A model generated the notes under the pieces. The model saw only the letters and a list, made by a program, of their open reading frames with translations. It was not told where the DNA came from and did not search any database. Shown in pieces: positions 36,159 to 46,344 of a DNA stretch of 64,000 bases. Position numbers and translations under genes: made by a program. This DNA comes from Salipiger mangrovisoli (GTDB lineage: Bacteria > Pseudomonadota > Alphaproteobacteria > Rhodobacterales > Rhodobacteraceae). Numbering within the stretch: position 1 is the first letter of the stretch; every line of letters begins with the position of its first letter. The DNA is taken from positions 310,001 to 374,000 of the forward strand of contig NZ_JADFFK010000001.1 of the NCBI RefSeq assembly GCF_015223355.1. The letters run 5' to 3'.

Positions 36159-36605
36159 ATGCCGACCCACTCCGAGACGAAGCGCCTGCCGTACACGGCG
36201 CAACAGATGTATGACCTCGTGGCGGATGTCGCGAATTACCCGAAGTTCCTGCCGTGGACGGCAGCGGCGCGGATCCGTTCGCGCGACGACATGGGGGATC
36301 ACGAGGTGATGCTGGCCGACCTGGTGATCAGCTTCAAGGTGTTCCGCGAGCGCTTCGGCAGCCGCGTCACGCTCTGGCCCGAGGCGAAGAAGATCGACAC
36401 CGAGTATCTCGACGGCCCGTTCAAGCACATGATCTCGAAATGGCACTTCGAGGATTCACCCGAGGGCGGAGTCGACGTGCATTTCTTCGTGGATTTCGAG
36501 TTCAAGAACCGCTTGCTGCAGAGCGCGGCGGGGATGTTCTTCTACGAGGCGATGCAGCGCATCGTGCGCGCCTTCGAGCGGCGCGCGGCGGAGCTCTACG
36601 GCTGA
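36159..36605 (+). CDS. COQ10/RatA-type START-domain protein
   Basis: A 148-residue single-domain START protein. [33 protein letters not shown] is the typical beginning (given here in two parts: [16 protein letters not shown] and [17 protein letters not shown]). [11 protein letters not shown] and [11 protein letters not shown] line the hydrophobic groove. Relatives bind ubiquinone and help respiration (COQ10), or in E. coli inhibit 70S assembly (RatA). The Q-binding role is more likely here, since no RatB partner is adjacent. It is cytoplasmic, with no signal peptide. Confidence 0.88.
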   Translation: MPTHSETKRLPYTAQQMYDLVADVANYPKFLPWTAAARIRSRDDMGDHEVMLADLVISFKVFRERFGSRVTLWPEAKKIDTEYLDGPFKHMISKWHFEDSPEGGVDVHFFVDFEFKNRLLQSAAGMFFYEAMQRIVRAFERRAAELYG

Positions 36606-36624
36606 GAGGCGCGTGCGCCCCGTT

Positions 36625-37098
36625 TCAGGACAGGGCGTCCAGCAGCAGCCTGAGCGCGTGGCGCGTTGCCGCCGCGCGGACCTTGCCGCGCCCCAATGCG
36701 CCGAACTCGACGGTTTCGGTCCGCGTGCCCGATGCGCTGGCGAGGCCGAAGCAGACCCGGCCCTCGGGCTTATGTTCCGAGCCGCCGGGCCCGGCGATGC
36801 CCGAGATGGACACCGCGAGATCGGCACCGGCCCGCGCCCGCGCGCCTTCCGCCATTTCGGCTGCGACCTCTTCGGAGACCGCGCCATGCGCCTCCAGCGT
36901 GGCGGGCTGCACGCCCAGCAGCTCGACCTTGGCGGCGTTGGAATAGGTCACCACGCCGCGCTCGAAGATGTTCGACGAGCCGGCGATGTCGGTGATCGCG
37001 GCGGCGACCATGCCGCCGGTGCAGCTCTCGGCGGTGGTGAGGGTGAACCCGGCCCCCATGGCGCGGGTCAGAATGTCTCGCGCAAGCTCTTCGGTCAT
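36625..37098 (-). CDS. pncC: CinA C-terminal domain protein / nicotinamide-nucleotide amidase
   Basis: A 157-residue stand-alone CinA C-terminal domain, which hydrolyses NMN to nicotinate mononucleotide in the pyridine nucleotide cycle. Conserved stretches: LTTAESCTGGMVAAAITDIAG, VTYSNAAKVELLGV and SISGIAGPGGSEHKPEGRVC, given here as separate motifs. The N-terminal COG1058 half of full CinA is absent. ATG 37098 begins MTEELARDIL; the frame continues upstream over pgpA and is spurious there. It lies 8 bases after pgpA. Confidence 0.9.
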   Translation of the reverse strand: MTEELARDILTRAMGAGFTLTTAESCTGGMVAAAITDIAGSSNIFERGVVTYSNAAKVELLGVQPATLEAHGAVSEEVAAEMAEGARARAGADLAVSISGIAGPGGSEHKPEGRVCFGLASASGTRTETVEFGALGRGKVRAAATRHALRLLLDALS

Positions 37099-37106
37099 CT
37101 CTGTCC

Positions 37107-37592
37107 TCACATCAGGAAGCCATGCGCGATCCCGGCGAGGACAATGCTCACCAGCGCCGCGAAGATGCCCGCGATCACGTCGTCGAGCATCACGCCCATC
37201 GCGTCGCCGCGGCGGTCGGCCCAGCCCACCAGCCAGGGTTTCCAGATGTCGAACAGGCGGAACAGCAGGAAGCCCGACACCCAGCCCGGCCAGAGCCGCC
37301 AGAAGTCCACGCCCATCATCATCGCGCCGTAGCCGACCGGGAAGAGCGCGATCCACATGCCGACCACCTCGTCGATGACGATCCATGAAGGGTCCTCGTC
37401 CTCGCCATCCGCGGTGAGCTTCTGCGTGGCGATGTAGCCCAGCACGAAGGCGATCACGGTGGCCGCCAGCAGCAGCCAGAAGCCGCCGAGCACCAGCAGC
37501 AGGTAGGCGGCGGGCAGGGCGGCGAGCGAGCCCCAGGTGCCCGGCGCGGGGCGCATCAGCCCGGCGTAGAAGAAGGTCGCGATCAGTCTCAT
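37107..37592 (-). CDS. pgpA: Phosphatidylglycerophosphatase A
   Basis: A 161-residue integral membrane enzyme that dephosphorylates phosphatidylglycerophosphate to phosphatidylglycerol. The motif [19 protein letters not shown] at the start and [14 protein letters not shown] (acidic catalytic site) are the PgpA signatures, with RLFDIWKPW and the [14 protein letters not shown] loop further on. About four membrane segments are visible. The start overlaps the ispDF stop by 4 bases, so ispDF, pgpA and pncC form one operon. Confidence 0.93.
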   Translation of the reverse strand: MRLIATFFYAGLMRPAPGTWGSLAALPAAYLLLVLGGFWLLLAATVIAFVLGYIATQKLTADGEDEDPSWIVIDEVVGMWIALFPVGYGAMMMGVDFWRLWPGWVSGFLLFRLFDIWKPWLVGWADRRGDAMGVMLDDVIAGIFAALVSIVLAGIAHGFLM

Positions 37593-38734
37593 GGCTTCAC
37601 CAGCGTTGCGGTTGCGATGGCGGCGATGCCCTCTTCGCGGCCGGTGAACCCGAGCCGTTCCGAGGTGGTCGCCTTGACCGACACGCGGTCCGCCTCCAGC
37701 CCCATGATCCGGCCCATCTCGGCCATCATGGCCGCCGCGTGGGGGCCGATCTTGGGCTGCTCGCAGACCAGCGTCACGTCGATATTGGAAATGGTGTAGC
37801 CCTTGGACGTGGCAAGCTCGACCGCATGGCGCAGGAAGATTTCCGACGCCGCGCCCTTCCACTGCGGATCGCTGGGCGGGAAGTGGCGACCGATGTCGCC
37901 CTCGGCCAGCGCCCCGTAGAGCGCGTCGGTGACCGCATGCATGCCGACGTCGGCGTCGGAATGGCCCTGCAGCGCGCGCCCGTGCGGCACCTTCACGCCG
38001 CAGAGCATCACGTGGTCTCCGGGGCCGAAGCGGTGCACGTCGTAGCCATTGCCGAGGCGGATATCCATGGCGGTCTCCTGCATGGGGGTCTTGAGGTAGC
38101 GGGCGGCCCGCTCGAAATCATCGGGGCCGGTGATCTTCAGGTTGCGCTCGTCGCCGGGAACGATGGTGACCGAAAGACCCGCGGCACGGGCGACCTCGAC
38201 GTCATCGGCGGCACCGCCGGGATGGGCGGCATGGGCGGCGCGGATGTCTGCATAGCGGAAGCCCTGCGGGGTCTGGGCACGGAAGAGGCCGCTGCGGTCC
38301 TGCGTGCCGGTCACCTGCGCCCCGGCACCGGTCCAGAGCGCGTCGGTCACGGCCAGGGCCGGTGCGGCGCCGGGGGCGGTGTCGAGCGCCGCCAGCACCG
38401 CCTCGATGATCCGGGGCGTGACGCAGGGGCGGGCGACGTCGTGGATCAGCACTTTGGCGGGCGGGTCACCGGCCAGCGCGTCGAGCCCGGCGCGCACCGA
38501 GCCGGCACGGTCCGCCGCCCCCTCGACCAGCGTCACCGGCAGGCCCGCGATGGCCGACTCGGCAAGCGCGCGGTCCTCGGGATGAATCACCAGGATGATC
38601 GGGCAGATCGGCGCGAAGGCCTCCAACGTCCAGCGCGCCACCGGCCGCGCCGCTATGTCGCGCCATTGCTTCGGGCGCCCGCCACCGGCGCGGGTGCCGC
38701 GCCCTGCGGCGACGATGATTGCGGCTGTTTCCAT
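37589..38734 (-). CDS. ispDF: Bifunctional IspD/IspF (MEP isoprenoid pathway)
   Basis: A 381-residue fusion. IspD part (residues 1-225): CTP-binding [21 protein letters not shown], with AQTPQGFRY and the lower-conservation GDERNLKIT. It makes CDP-ME. IspF part (about 226-381): [12 protein letters not shown] with metal-binding Asp-x-His, [15 protein letters not shown], and [17 protein letters not shown]. It makes the cyclic diphosphate MEcPP. The two enzymes catalyse non-consecutive steps, with IspE between them. The fusion is characteristic of alphaproteobacteria and some epsilonproteobacteria. It is divergent from dusB. Confidence 0.95.
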   Translation of the reverse strand: METAAIIVAAGRGTRAGGGRPKQWRDIAARPVARWTLEAFAPICPIILVIHPEDRALAESAIAGLPVTLVEGAADRAGSVRAGLDALAGDPPAKVLIHDVARPCVTPRIIEAVLAALDTAPGAAPALAVTDALWTGAGAQVTGTQDRSGLFRAQTPQGFRYADIRAAHAAHPGGAADDVEVARAAGLSVTIVPGDERNLKITGPDDFERAARYLKTPMQETAMDIRLGNGYDVHRFGPGDHVMLCGVKVPHGRALQGHSDADVGMHAVTDALYGALAEGDIGRHFPPSDPQWKGAASEIFLRHAVELATSKGYTISNIDVTLVCEQPKIGPHAAAMMAEMGRIMGLEADRVSVKATTSERLGFTGREEGIAAIATATLVKP

Positions 38735-38909
38735 AAAGTTGACCTCCGGCGCCTCTCTCTAGGCTCTGCCGATGTGGGGTGCAATCACCGGAGGCGCGCC
38801 GCTTAATTTTTAATCACTCGCGTGTGGCGTGCGTGTATAACGCTCCCAAATGATTGAACACGCGGCGCGCGCGCGTTAACTCCCAAGCATCTGCACAAGG
38901 AATAGGCGC

Positions 38910-39893
38910 TTGAACTTCTCGCTGGGTGACAGACTCATCGACCCGCCGGTCCTGCTGGCCCCGCTCGCGGGAATCACGGATTTGCCCTTCCGCAGCCTCG
39001 TGTCGGGCTTCGGTGCCGGGCTCGTGGTCTCGGAAATGATTGCCAGCGGCGAGTTTCTCACCGCGCGTCCCGGCACCCGCGAAAAGGCGGAACTTGGGGC
39101 CGGCATCGAGAACACTTCGGTGCAGCTGGCAGGCCGTGCGCCCGAGCCCATGGCCGAGACGGCGCGACATGTCGCCGGCATGGGCGCGAAGGTCATCGAC
39201 ATCAACATGGGCTGCCCGGCGAAGAAGGTGACGGGCGGCTGGTCGGGCTCGGCGCTGATGCGCGAGCCGGACCACGCGCTGCGGCTGATCGAGGCGGTGG
39301 TCGCCGCGGTCGATCTGCCGGTGACGCTGAAGACGCGGCTTGGCTGGGACGAGGGCTGCCTCAACGCCGCGCAGATCGCGAAACGGGCAGAGGAGGCGGG
39401 GGTCCGGATGATCGTCATCCACGGGCGCACCCGCTGCCAGTTTTACAAGGGCGCCGCCGACTGGGCGGCGATCAGGGAGGTGGTCGAGGCCGTGTCGATC
39501 CCGGTGGTTGCCAATGGCGACATCGTCGATGCGGCCAGCGCGCGGGCGGCTCTGAGGGCCTCCGGCGCGGCGGGGGTCATGGTTGGCCGGGGGGCGCAGG
39601 GCGCGCCCTGGAAACTGGCGCAGATCGCTGCCGAGCTTTACGGGACACCGGCACCTGACGTGCCGACAGGAAAGGCGTTTTATGAAATGGTCGCAGAGCA
39701 TTACGAAGCGATGCTTAAGTTCTACGGCAAAGAGTTGGGCAGCCGTGTCGCGCGCAAGCACCTCGGCTGGTACATGGATCACGCCGCGCCCGAGGCCGAG
39801 CTGCGCAAGCGCGTGCTGACCTCGCGCGCGCCTGCCGATACGCTGGACCTGCTGCACGAGGCGCTCGGCGACGATCTGCGGATCGCCGCATGA
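38910..39893 (+). CDS. dusB: tRNA dihydrouridine synthase (DusB/NifR3)
   Basis: A 327-residue FMN enzyme reducing uridines in t[33 protein letters not shown] with the catalytic Cys, [10 protein letters not shown] and [13 protein letters not shown]-type lysine region, and VVANGDIVD are all present. TTG is the start, with AAGGAA 7 bases upstream and no suitable ATG. It opens the classic alphaproteobacterial nifR3-ntrBC operon; ntrB follows with a 4-base overlap (ATGA). Confidence 0.94.
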   Translation: MNFSLGDRLIDPPVLLAPLAGITDLPFRSLVSGFGAGLVVSEMIASGEFLTARPGTREKAELGAGIENTSVQLAGRAPEPMAETARHVAGMGAKVIDINMGCPAKKVTGGWSGSALMREPDHALRLIEAVVAAVDLPVTLKTRLGWDEGCLNAAQIAKRAEEAGVRMIVIHGRTRCQFYKGAADWAAIREVVEAVSIPVVANGDIVDAASARAALRASGAAGVMVGRGAQGAPWKLAQIAAELYGTPAPDVPTGKAFYEMVAEHYEAMLKFYGKELGSRVARKHLGWYMDHAAPEAELRKRVLTSRAPADTLDLLHEALGDDLRIAA

Positions 39894-40981
39894 GCACCAA
39901 CACCGAACTGCTGACCCAGCTGTGGTCTTCGCTGCCCGTGCCCGCCGTGCTGCTGGATGCCGAGGAGCGCATCGCCGACATGAACCCCGCCGCCGAGGGC
40001 TTCATGAACAACTCGGCGAAATGGCTTGTCGGGCAGCCGATCTGGGATCGCCTCGCGGTGGATGCGCCGCTCGAGGGAAGCCTTGCCCGCGCCCGCGAGC
40101 ACGGCACCCCGCTTTTCGTCAACGACGTGGACGTGGGCACCGGCAATCGCCCGCCGCTGGTGTGCAACCTGCAACTCGCGCCGGTGCAGAATTATCCGGG
40201 CTGGTTTATCATGCTGATCAGCCCGCGCGAACTGGCCGGACGCATGACCCAGAGCCATTCTGTGAAATCCGCCGCCAAGTCCGCCATCGGCATGGCCGAG
40301 ATGTTGGCGCATGAGATCAAGAACCCGCTGGCGGGGATAACCGGCGCGGCGCAGCTGCTGTCGATGAACCTGACGAAGGACGATCTCGAGCTGACCGACC
40401 TGATCGTCGCCGAGACCCGTCGCATCGTGAAGCTGCTGGAGCAGGTCGAGCAGTTCGGCAACCTCTCGGCGCCCGAGCGCAAGCCGGTGAACCTGCACGA
40501 CGTGCTCGACCGCGCGCGCCGCTCGACCCAGCTCGGCGCCGGGGCGCATATGAAGTTCATCGAGGACTACGACCCCTCGCTGCCGCTGGCCTACGGCGAT
40601 CCCGACCAGCTGCTCCAGGTGGTGCTGAACCTGCTCAAGAACGCCGCCGAGGCAGCCGACTCCAAGGAGGGCGGTACCATCCGGCTGCACACCTTCTTCG
40701 AGCACAGCTTCCGCATGCGCCGTCCCGACGGCTCGACGCAGAAGCTGCCGCTGCAGATCGAGGTGATCGACGACGGCCCCGGCCTGCCCGAGGACATCAA
40801 GGGCGACGTCTTCGATCCCTTCGTGTCCGGGCGCGAGAACGGCACCGGCCTCGGCCTCGCGCTGGTGTCGAAGATCATCTCCGACCATGACGGCTGGATC
40901 TCGGTGGATTCCGTCCCCGGCCGCACGGTCTTCCGCATTTCGTTGCCGCGCGCCCCGCGCGAGATTGAGGAGAACAGGTAA
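39890..40981 (+). CDS. ntrB: Nitrogen regulation sensor kinase NtrB
   Basis: A 363-residue cytoplasmic histidine kinase/phosphatase that reports nitrogen status (through PII) to NtrC. A PAS-like domain (about residues 5-110) precedes the H box [19 protein letters not shown], the N box [14 protein letters not shown] and the G boxes DDGPGLPED and GTGLGLAL. No membrane segment is present, in keeping with NtrB. It lies between dusB (4-base overlap) and ntrC (adjacent). Confidence 0.95.
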   Translation: MSTNTELLTQLWSSLPVPAVLLDAEERIADMNPAAEGFMNNSAKWLVGQPIWDRLAVDAPLEGSLARAREHGTPLFVNDVDVGTGNRPPLVCNLQLAPVQNYPGWFIMLISPRELAGRMTQSHSVKSAAKSAIGMAEMLAHEIKNPLAGITGAAQLLSMNLTKDDLELTDLIVAETRRIVKLLEQVEQFGNLSAPERKPVNLHDVLDRARRSTQLGAGAHMKFIEDYDPSLPLAYGDPDQLLQVVLNLLKNAAEAADSKEGGTIRLHTFFEHSFRMRRPDGSTQKLPLQIEVIDDGPGLPEDIKGDVFDPFVSGRENGTGLGLALVSKIISDHDGWISVDSVPGRTVFRISLPRAPREIEENR

Positions 40982-42355
40982 ATGGACGGCACCGTACTTG
41001 TCGCCGACGACGACCGCACCATCCGCACCGTGCTGACCCAGGCGCTGACCCGCGCCGGGTGCAAGGTGCACGCCACCTCGTCGCTGACCACGCTGATGCG
41101 CTGGGTCGGCGAGGGCAAGGGCGACGTGGTGATCTCCGATGTCGTCATGCCCGATGGCAACGGGCTCGAAATGCTGCCGAAAATCCACCAGGACCGGCCC
41201 GACCTGCCGGTCATCGTGATCTCGGCGCAGAACACCATCATGACCGCGATCCAGGCCGCCGAGGCTGAGGCCTACGACTATCTGCCCAAGCCCTTCGACC
41301 TGCCGGACCTGATGAAGCGCACTGCCAAGGCGCTCGACAACCGCAACCGTTCGGCCAAGCGCGAAGAGGCGGCGACGATCGGGGCCGACGGTCCCGACGA
41401 GCTGCCGCTGGTCGGCAAGACGCCGGCGATGCAGGCGCTCTACCGGCTTGTGGCCAAGGTGATGAACACCGACCTGCCGGTGCTGATCTCGGGCGAGAGC
41501 GGCACGGGCAAGTCGCTGATCGCACGTGCCATCCATGATTTCTCGGACCGCCGCACGCTGCCCTTCGTGACCGTCACCGGCGCGGATTTGTCCGACCTCG
41601 AGGGGCCGGCGCGGGTGCTGGCGCGGGTCAAGGGCGGCACGCTGCTGATCGACGAGATCACCGACATCCCCGACGAGATCCAGGCGCGGGTGGTGCGCAT
41701 GATGGACATCCCCGGCGAACATGTGCCGCGCTTCATGGCCACCAGCCAGGGGGATCTGGCACAGGCGATGGACGAGGGCGCCGTGCGCCAGGACCTGTAC
41801 TACCGCCTGTCGGGCGCGACGATCAACGTGCCGAGCCTGCGCGAGCGGGTCGAGGACATCGCCCTGCTGACCGAGCACTTCCTGCAGCGCGCCGAGCGTG
41901 AGGGGGCCTCGAAGCGCTGGCTGTCGAAGGACGCCGCCGAGCTCTTCCGCGCCTACAGCTGGCCCGGCAACGTGCGGCAGCTGGAAAACGCCGTGCGCCG
42001 CCTGAGCCTGACCAGCCGCGCCGAGGAAATCAGCCGCGCCGAGGTCGAGGCGGTGCTGGGCAATCAGCCCGACACCGGCCCGATCCTGCGCGGCGGCGAC
42101 AGCGAGAAGCTCAGCACCTCGGTCGCGCGCCACCTGCGCCGTTACTTCGACCTGCACGGCAACATGCTGCCTGCGCCGGGGCTCTACACCCGCATTCTCA
42201 AGGAGGTCGAAGCGCCGCTGATCGAGATCGCGCTGGAAGCCACCGGCGGAAATCAGGCGAAATGTGCGGATCTTCTCGGCATCAACCGCAATACCTTGCG
42301 TAAGAAAATCACCGATCTTGATATTCGCGTGACACGGCGACGCAAACTGATGTAA
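40982..42355 (+). CDS. ntrC: Nitrogen regulator NtrC lacking GAFTGA
   Basis: A 457-residue response regulator: receiver with Asp53 ([10 protein letters not shown]), AAA+ domain with Walker A GESGTGKS and Walker B TLLIDEI, and C-terminal Fis-type HTH ([20 protein letters not shown]). The GAFTGA sigma54-contact loop is absent: between VTGADLSD and ARVKGGTL only a short link, LEGPARVL, remains. In Rhodobacter capsulatus the NtrC that lacks this loop activates the sigma70 polymerase, so the same is likely here. Start adjacent to ntrB. Confidence 0.95.
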   Translation: MDGTVLVADDDRTIRTVLTQALTRAGCKVHATSSLTTLMRWVGEGKGDVVISDVVMPDGNGLEMLPKIHQDRPDLPVIVISAQNTIMTAIQAAEAEAYDYLPKPFDLPDLMKRTAKALDNRNRSAKREEAATIGADGPDELPLVGKTPAMQALYRLVAKVMNTDLPVLISGESGTGKSLIARAIHDFSDRRTLPFVTVTGADLSDLEGPARVLARVKGGTLLIDEITDIPDEIQARVVRMMDIPGEHVPRFMATSQGDLAQAMDEGAVRQDLYYRLSGATINVPSLRERVEDIALLTEHFLQRAEREGASKRWLSKDAAELFRAYSWPGNVRQLENAVRRLSLTSRAEEISRAEVEAVLGNQPDTGPILRGGDSEKLSTSVARHLRRYFDLHGNMLPAPGLYTRILKEVEAPLIEIALEATGGNQAKCADLLGINRNTLRKKITDLDIRVTRRRKLM

Positions 42356-42380
42356 AACCGTCACAGGCATGTGGCCAGGT

Positions 42381-42403
42381 TGCGCCGCCCTCGGGGCGGC
42401 GCA
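42381..42403 (+). other. Perfect hairpin between ntrC and ntrY
   Basis: TGCGCCGCCC, loop TCG, GGGCGGCGCA: a perfect 10-pair stem without a T-tract, 26 bases after the ntrC stop. It may attenuate read-through or protect the 3' end of the dusB-ntrBC message, which would set the relative level of ntrYX. Confidence 0.5.
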
Positions 42404-42467
42404 CTTATGAGAAGCCACAGCATATGGCGGCGCTGCCTCGAGCAGCCAATCAGTGTGAGGTGAATCT

Positions 42468-44753
42468 GTGGCCACCCGGGCACGGAGTTCGACTTGGGCG
42501 CGCATGAACAGGCTGCGCCGGCAACGGCGCGTTCAGAACGTGGCGACCCTTGGGCTGGTCCTGCTCGGGCCGGTGCTTGCGGGGCTGACGTTCCTCGTGC
42601 TCGGTCCCCTTGGCAGCGGCGAGCGCGCGACGCAGTTGAGCCTGCGCCTCGTCCTGCTGGCCGACATGATCTACGTGCTGCTGATTGCCACGCTGGTCAT
42701 GGCACGGCTGGTCCGGATGATTTCCGAGCGGCGCGCGCAATCGGCGGGCTCGCGGTTGCACTTGCGGTTGACCGGCGTCTTCGCGCTGATGGCGCTCCTG
42801 CCGACGGTCACCGTCGCCGTCTTCGCGGTGCTGACGATCAACATCGGCCTCGAAACCTGGTTCTCCAGCCGCGTGCAGAACGTGGTGGGGGCCTCGCTGG
42901 CGGCCGCCGAGGCCTATGAGGAAGAGCAGCGCGTGGCGCTGATCGAGGATGTGCAGGCGCTGGCCCGCTTCATCGACGGGGCGCGGCGGGCCAATTTCGC
43001 GCTTGATGACGGCGATGTGCGGCAGGTGCTGGGGCAGGGCCAGGGACAGATCCAGCGCGGCCTGCGCGAAGCTTATGTGATCGACGGTGGCGGCGAGATC
43101 CGCGCGCGCGGCGAACGCTCCTACCTGTTCTACTACGAGCAGCCGACCCGCGAGCAGTTCGTCCGCGCCCGTGCCGAGGGTCTGGTGCTGGTTCCCGACT
43201 GGGACAACCACGAATTGCGCGCGCTGGTGCCGCTCTCGGCCTTTGCCGATCGTTTCCTTTACGTCAGCCGCGTGGTTGACGGCAACCTGCTGAACTTGCT
43301 CGACGAAACCCAGGAGACGGCACGTTTCTACCAGCAGCAGGAAACCGAGCGCGGGCGGCGGCTCTTCGACTTCGCGGTGGTCTATCTTGGTTTTGCGCTG
43401 TTGCTGATCCTTGCTGCGGTCTGGCTGGGCCTGTGGTTCGCCGAGCGCATGGCGCTGCCGGTGGGCCGGCTCACCGGCGCGGCGCAGCGGGTCGGGGCGG
43501 GCGATCTCGACGTGCAGGTGATCGAGGGCGAGGGCGATGACGAGATCGCCATGCTCGGCCGCTACTTCAACCAGATGACCCGCCAACTGAAGGGCCAGCG
43601 CGAGACGCTGCTCGAGAACACTCGCCAGATCGAGCGCCGCCAGCGGCTGTTCGACTCCGTGCTCTCGTCGATCACCTCGGGGGTTGTCGGCCTTGATGCC
43701 GAGGGCAAGGTGACCTTCGTCAACCGCCCGGCCGAGCGGCTGCTCGGCTGGAGCGAGCCGCGCGCCGACGTGCCGCTGACCGTTGCAGTGCCCGAGTTCG
43801 GCCCGCTCTACGAGCGGCTGCGCGACAGCGGGCTCGAGACCGCGCAGGAAGAGGTCAAGGTCAGCCGCGAAGGGCGTCTTGAGCATCTGCTGGCGCGGCT
43901 TTCGGTGCGGCGGCGGCAGGATGGCGCGCTTGAAGGCTACGTGGTGGCCTTCGACGATGTGACCGACCTTGTCAGCGCGCAGCGCATGGCCGCCTGGGGT
44001 GACGTGGCGCGGCGCATCGCGCATGAGATCAAGAACCCGCTGACGCCGATCCGGCTTTCGGCCGAGCGCATCACCCGCAAGTTTTCGCGCCAGTTGCAGG
44101 CCGAGGATGCCGAGAAGCTGGGGCAGATGACCGAGGTCATCGTGCGCCAGACCGAGGATCTGCGCCGCATCGTCGACGAGTTCAGCAAGTTCGCGCGGAT
44201 GCCCGAGCCGCAGCGCAAGCCCGAGGACGTGGTGGCGCTGTTGCGCGGTGCGGTGCTGCTGCAGGAAACCGGACAGCCCGGCATCCGTTTCGTCAGCGAC
44301 CTTCCGGCGCATCCGCTGCCGGCGGAGCTTGATGCCACGATGGTGGGGCAGGCGCTGACCAATCTGATCAAGAACGCCGGCGAGGCCATCGAGAGCCTCG
44401 GCGAGAAGGGCGCCCCCGAGGGGCACAGCCCCGAGATCCGCGTCAGCCTGACCCAGGAGGACGGCCGCGCGGTGATCCGCATCATGGACAATGGCATCGG
44501 CCTGCCCGAGGATCGGGCGCGGCTGTTCGAGCCCTATGTCACCACGCGCGACAAGGGCACCGGCCTTGGCCTGCCCATCGTCAAGAAGATCATCGAGGAG
44601 CACGGCGGAACGCTGGCGCTCGAGGATGCGCCGCTGTTTGGCGGCGCGGACCATGCCGGGGCGATGGCGGTGATCCGCCTGCCGCTCGGCACCGCCGGCG
44701 AGGCGCCGGAGAATTCGGACACGAGCATTTCGGAACTGGAGAGGCAGACATGA
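42468..44753 (+). CDS. ntrY: Membrane sensor kinase NtrY
   Basis: A 761-residue histidine kinase with transmembrane helices near residues 25-45, 60-80 and 100-120, then an extracytoplasmic region and a further helix near 300-325. A HAMP-like linker (RLTGAAQRVGAGDLDVQV), a PAS domain (FDSVLSSITSGVVGLDAEG), the H box [20 protein letters not shown] and the G boxes IMDNGIGLPED and GTGLGLPI follow. NtrYX responds to nitrogen, redox or envelope signals in alphaproteobacteria. The start is GTG with GAGG upstream. It overlaps ntrX by 4 bases. Confidence 0.94.
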   Translation: MATRARSSTWARMNRLRRQRRVQNVATLGLVLLGPVLAGLTFLVLGPLGSGERATQLSLRLVLLADMIYVLLIATLVMARLVRMISERRAQSAGSRLHLRLTGVFALMALLPTVTVAVFAVLTINIGLETWFSSRVQNVVGASLAAAEAYEEEQRVALIEDVQALARFIDGARRANFALDDGDVRQVLGQGQGQIQRGLREAYVIDGGGEIRARGERSYLFYYEQPTREQFVRARAEGLVLVPDWDNHELRALVPLSAFADRFLYVSRVVDGNLLNLLDETQETARFYQQQETERGRRLFDFAVVYLGFALLLILAAVWLGLWFAERMALPVGRLTGAAQRVGAGDLDVQVIEGEGDDEIAMLGRYFNQMTRQLKGQRETLLENTRQIERRQRLFDSVLSSITSGVVGLDAEGKVTFVNRPAERLLGWSEPRADVPLTVAVPEFGPLYERLRDSGLETAQEEVKVSREGRLEHLLARLSVRRRQDGALEGYVVAFDDVTDLVSAQRMAAWGDVARRIAHEIKNPLTPIRLSAERITRKFSRQLQAEDAEKLGQMTEVIVRQTEDLRRIVDEFSKFARMPEPQRKPEDVVALLRGAVLLQETGQPGIRFVSDLPAHPLPAELDATMVGQALTNLIKNAGEAIESLGEKGAPEGHSPEIRVSLTQEDGRAVIRIMDNGIGLPEDRARLFEPYVTTRDKGTGLGLPIVKKIIEEHGGTLALEDAPLFGGADHAGAMAVIRLPLGTAGEAPENSDTSISELERQT

Positions 44754-46168
44754 GCGACATCCTGATCGTCGATGACGAACGCGACATCCGCGAGTTGATC
44801 GGGGACATCCTCGAGGATGAAGGCTATACGACCCGGCTTGCAGGCAACTCCACCGACGCGATGAACGAGGTCAATGCCGAGCAGCCTGCGCTGATGATCC
44901 TCGACATCTGGCTGAAGGACAGCAAGATGGACGGGATCGACATCCTCAAGACCGTCAAGCGCGACAACCCCGACATTCCGATCATCATCATCTCGGGCCA
45001 CGGCAACATCGAGATCGCCGTGGCGGCGATCAAGCAGGGTGCCTACGACTTCATCGAGAAGCCGTTCAACATCGACCAGCTGCTGGTGGTGATCCGCCGC
45101 GCGATGGAGACCTCGCGCCTGCGGCGCGAGAACAGCCAACTGCGCCGCCGCGAGACCGAGGTCGCGCAGATGATCGGCGAGAGCGCCATGTTCCGCGGCC
45201 TCGTCAGCCAGATCGACAAGGTGACCAAGTCCAACGGCCGGGTGATGCTCACCGGTCCGGCGGGCTGCGGCAAGGAGGTGGCGGCGCGCTATATCCACGC
45301 CAATTCCGGCCGCGCTTCGGCACCGTTCATCACCGTCAACTGCGCGGGTGTCGCGCCGGACAACATGGAGCAGATGCTCTTCGGCCGCGAAAGCGCCGAG
45401 CGCGGCATCGAGCCGGGGCTGCTGGAACAGGCGCACGGAGGGGTGATCTATTTCGACGAGGTCGCCGACATGCCGCTTGGCACCCAGTCGAAGATCCTGC
45501 GCGTGCTGGTCGACCAGAGCTTCACCCGCGTCGGCGGGGCGGACAAGGTGCGCGTGGATCTGCGGGTGATCTCTTCGACCAACCGCGATCTCGAGGATGA
45601 GATCGCCCATGGCACCTTCCGGCAGGAACTTTACCACCGGCTCAACGTTGTGCCGATCCATGTGCCCTCGCTCGAGGACCGGCGCGAGGACATCCCGCTG
45701 CTGGCGCAGCACTTCATCGAGACCTTCAACCGCACCCAGGGCCTGCCGCTGCGAGAGCTCTCCGAGGATGCGGTGGCGCTGCTTCAGACGATGATCTGGC
45801 CGGGCAACGTGCGCCAGCTGAAGAACCTGATCGAGCGGGTGCTGATCCTCGGCGACGGCACCGGCCCGATCGAGGCGCGCGAGCTGCCGCAGGACGGCCC
45901 CGCGGGCGAGGACGAGGAGGGCCGCGTGGTGCTTTCGGGCACGCTGGCGACGCTGCCGCTGCGCGAGGCGCGCGAGGCCTTCGAGCGCGAGTACCTGCTG
46001 ACCCAGATCAACCGCTTCGGCGGGAACATCTCGCGCACCGCGGCCTTTGTCGGCATGGAACGCTCGGCACTGCACCGCAAGCTGAAGTCGCTGGGGGTGG
46101 TCACCGGGGCGAAATCCGGCGGTCGCATCGCCTATGTCGACGACGATCAGGTCTCCACGGCCTCCTGA
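44750..46168 (+). CDS. ntrX: Response regulator NtrX lacking GAFTGA
   Basis: A 472-residue NtrC-family regulator: receiver with Asp52 (LMILDIWLKDSKMDG), AAA+ with variant Walker A GPAGCGKE and Walker B VIYFDEV, and C-terminal HTH (NISRTAAFVGMERSALHRKLKSL). As in the other two family members here, the sigma54-contact loop is missing: after MLFG comes RESAERGIEPGLLEQ. It partners NtrY, with ATG overlapping its stop (ATGA). In relatives it regulates nitrogen use, respiration and cell-envelope genes. Confidence 0.94.
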   Translation: MSDILIVDDERDIRELIGDILEDEGYTTRLAGNSTDAMNEVNAEQPALMILDIWLKDSKMDGIDILKTVKRDNPDIPIIIISGHGNIEIAVAAIKQGAYDFIEKPFNIDQLLVVIRRAMETSRLRRENSQLRRRETEVAQMIGESAMFRGLVSQIDKVTKSNGRVMLTGPAGCGKEVAARYIHANSGRASAPFITVNCAGVAPDNMEQMLFGRESAERGIEPGLLEQAHGGVIYFDEVADMPLGTQSKILRVLVDQSFTRVGGADKVRVDLRVISSTNRDLEDEIAHGTFRQELYHRLNVVPIHVPSLEDRREDIPLLAQHFIETFNRTQGLPLRELSEDAVALLQTMIWPGNVRQLKNLIERVLILGDGTGPIEARELPQDGPAGEDEEGRVVLSGTLATLPLREAREAFEREYLLTQINRFGGNISRTAAFVGMERSALHRKLKSLGVVTGAKSGGRIAYVDDDQVSTAS

Positions 46169-46274
46169 GCGCGGCCCTGCCGCTGTGAAGAGAGGCGGCC
46201 AAATTCCGGGTCAGCCTCGCTTTTCCGGCGGGGCTGGGGCTGCAAGATGCGGCGCTCTGCATTGACCGCTGGCA

Positions 46275-46293
46275 CCCGGCATGTCATGCCGGG
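46275..46293. other. Perfect palindrome before trkA
   Basis: CCCGGCATG and CATGCCGGG around a single T, 52 bases before the trkA start. Either a transcript hairpin or a protein-binding palindrome; nothing else marks this 176-base gap. Confidence 0.45.
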
Positions 46294-46344
46294 CGCACTC
46301 CGGGCCTCGCTCGGGAACCTTGGCCAGCAATTTGGACGGACGAC

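Noticed and set aside
38802-38816. TTAA...TTAA near the dusB-ispDF promoter as a CtrA site
   Set aside because: The two TTAA elements are separated by three bases rather than seven.
46275-46293. Palindrome before trkA as a Rho-independent terminator of ntrX
   Set aside because: No T-tract on either side and no room for a hairpin loop without opening the centre; kept only as an unexplained palindrome.
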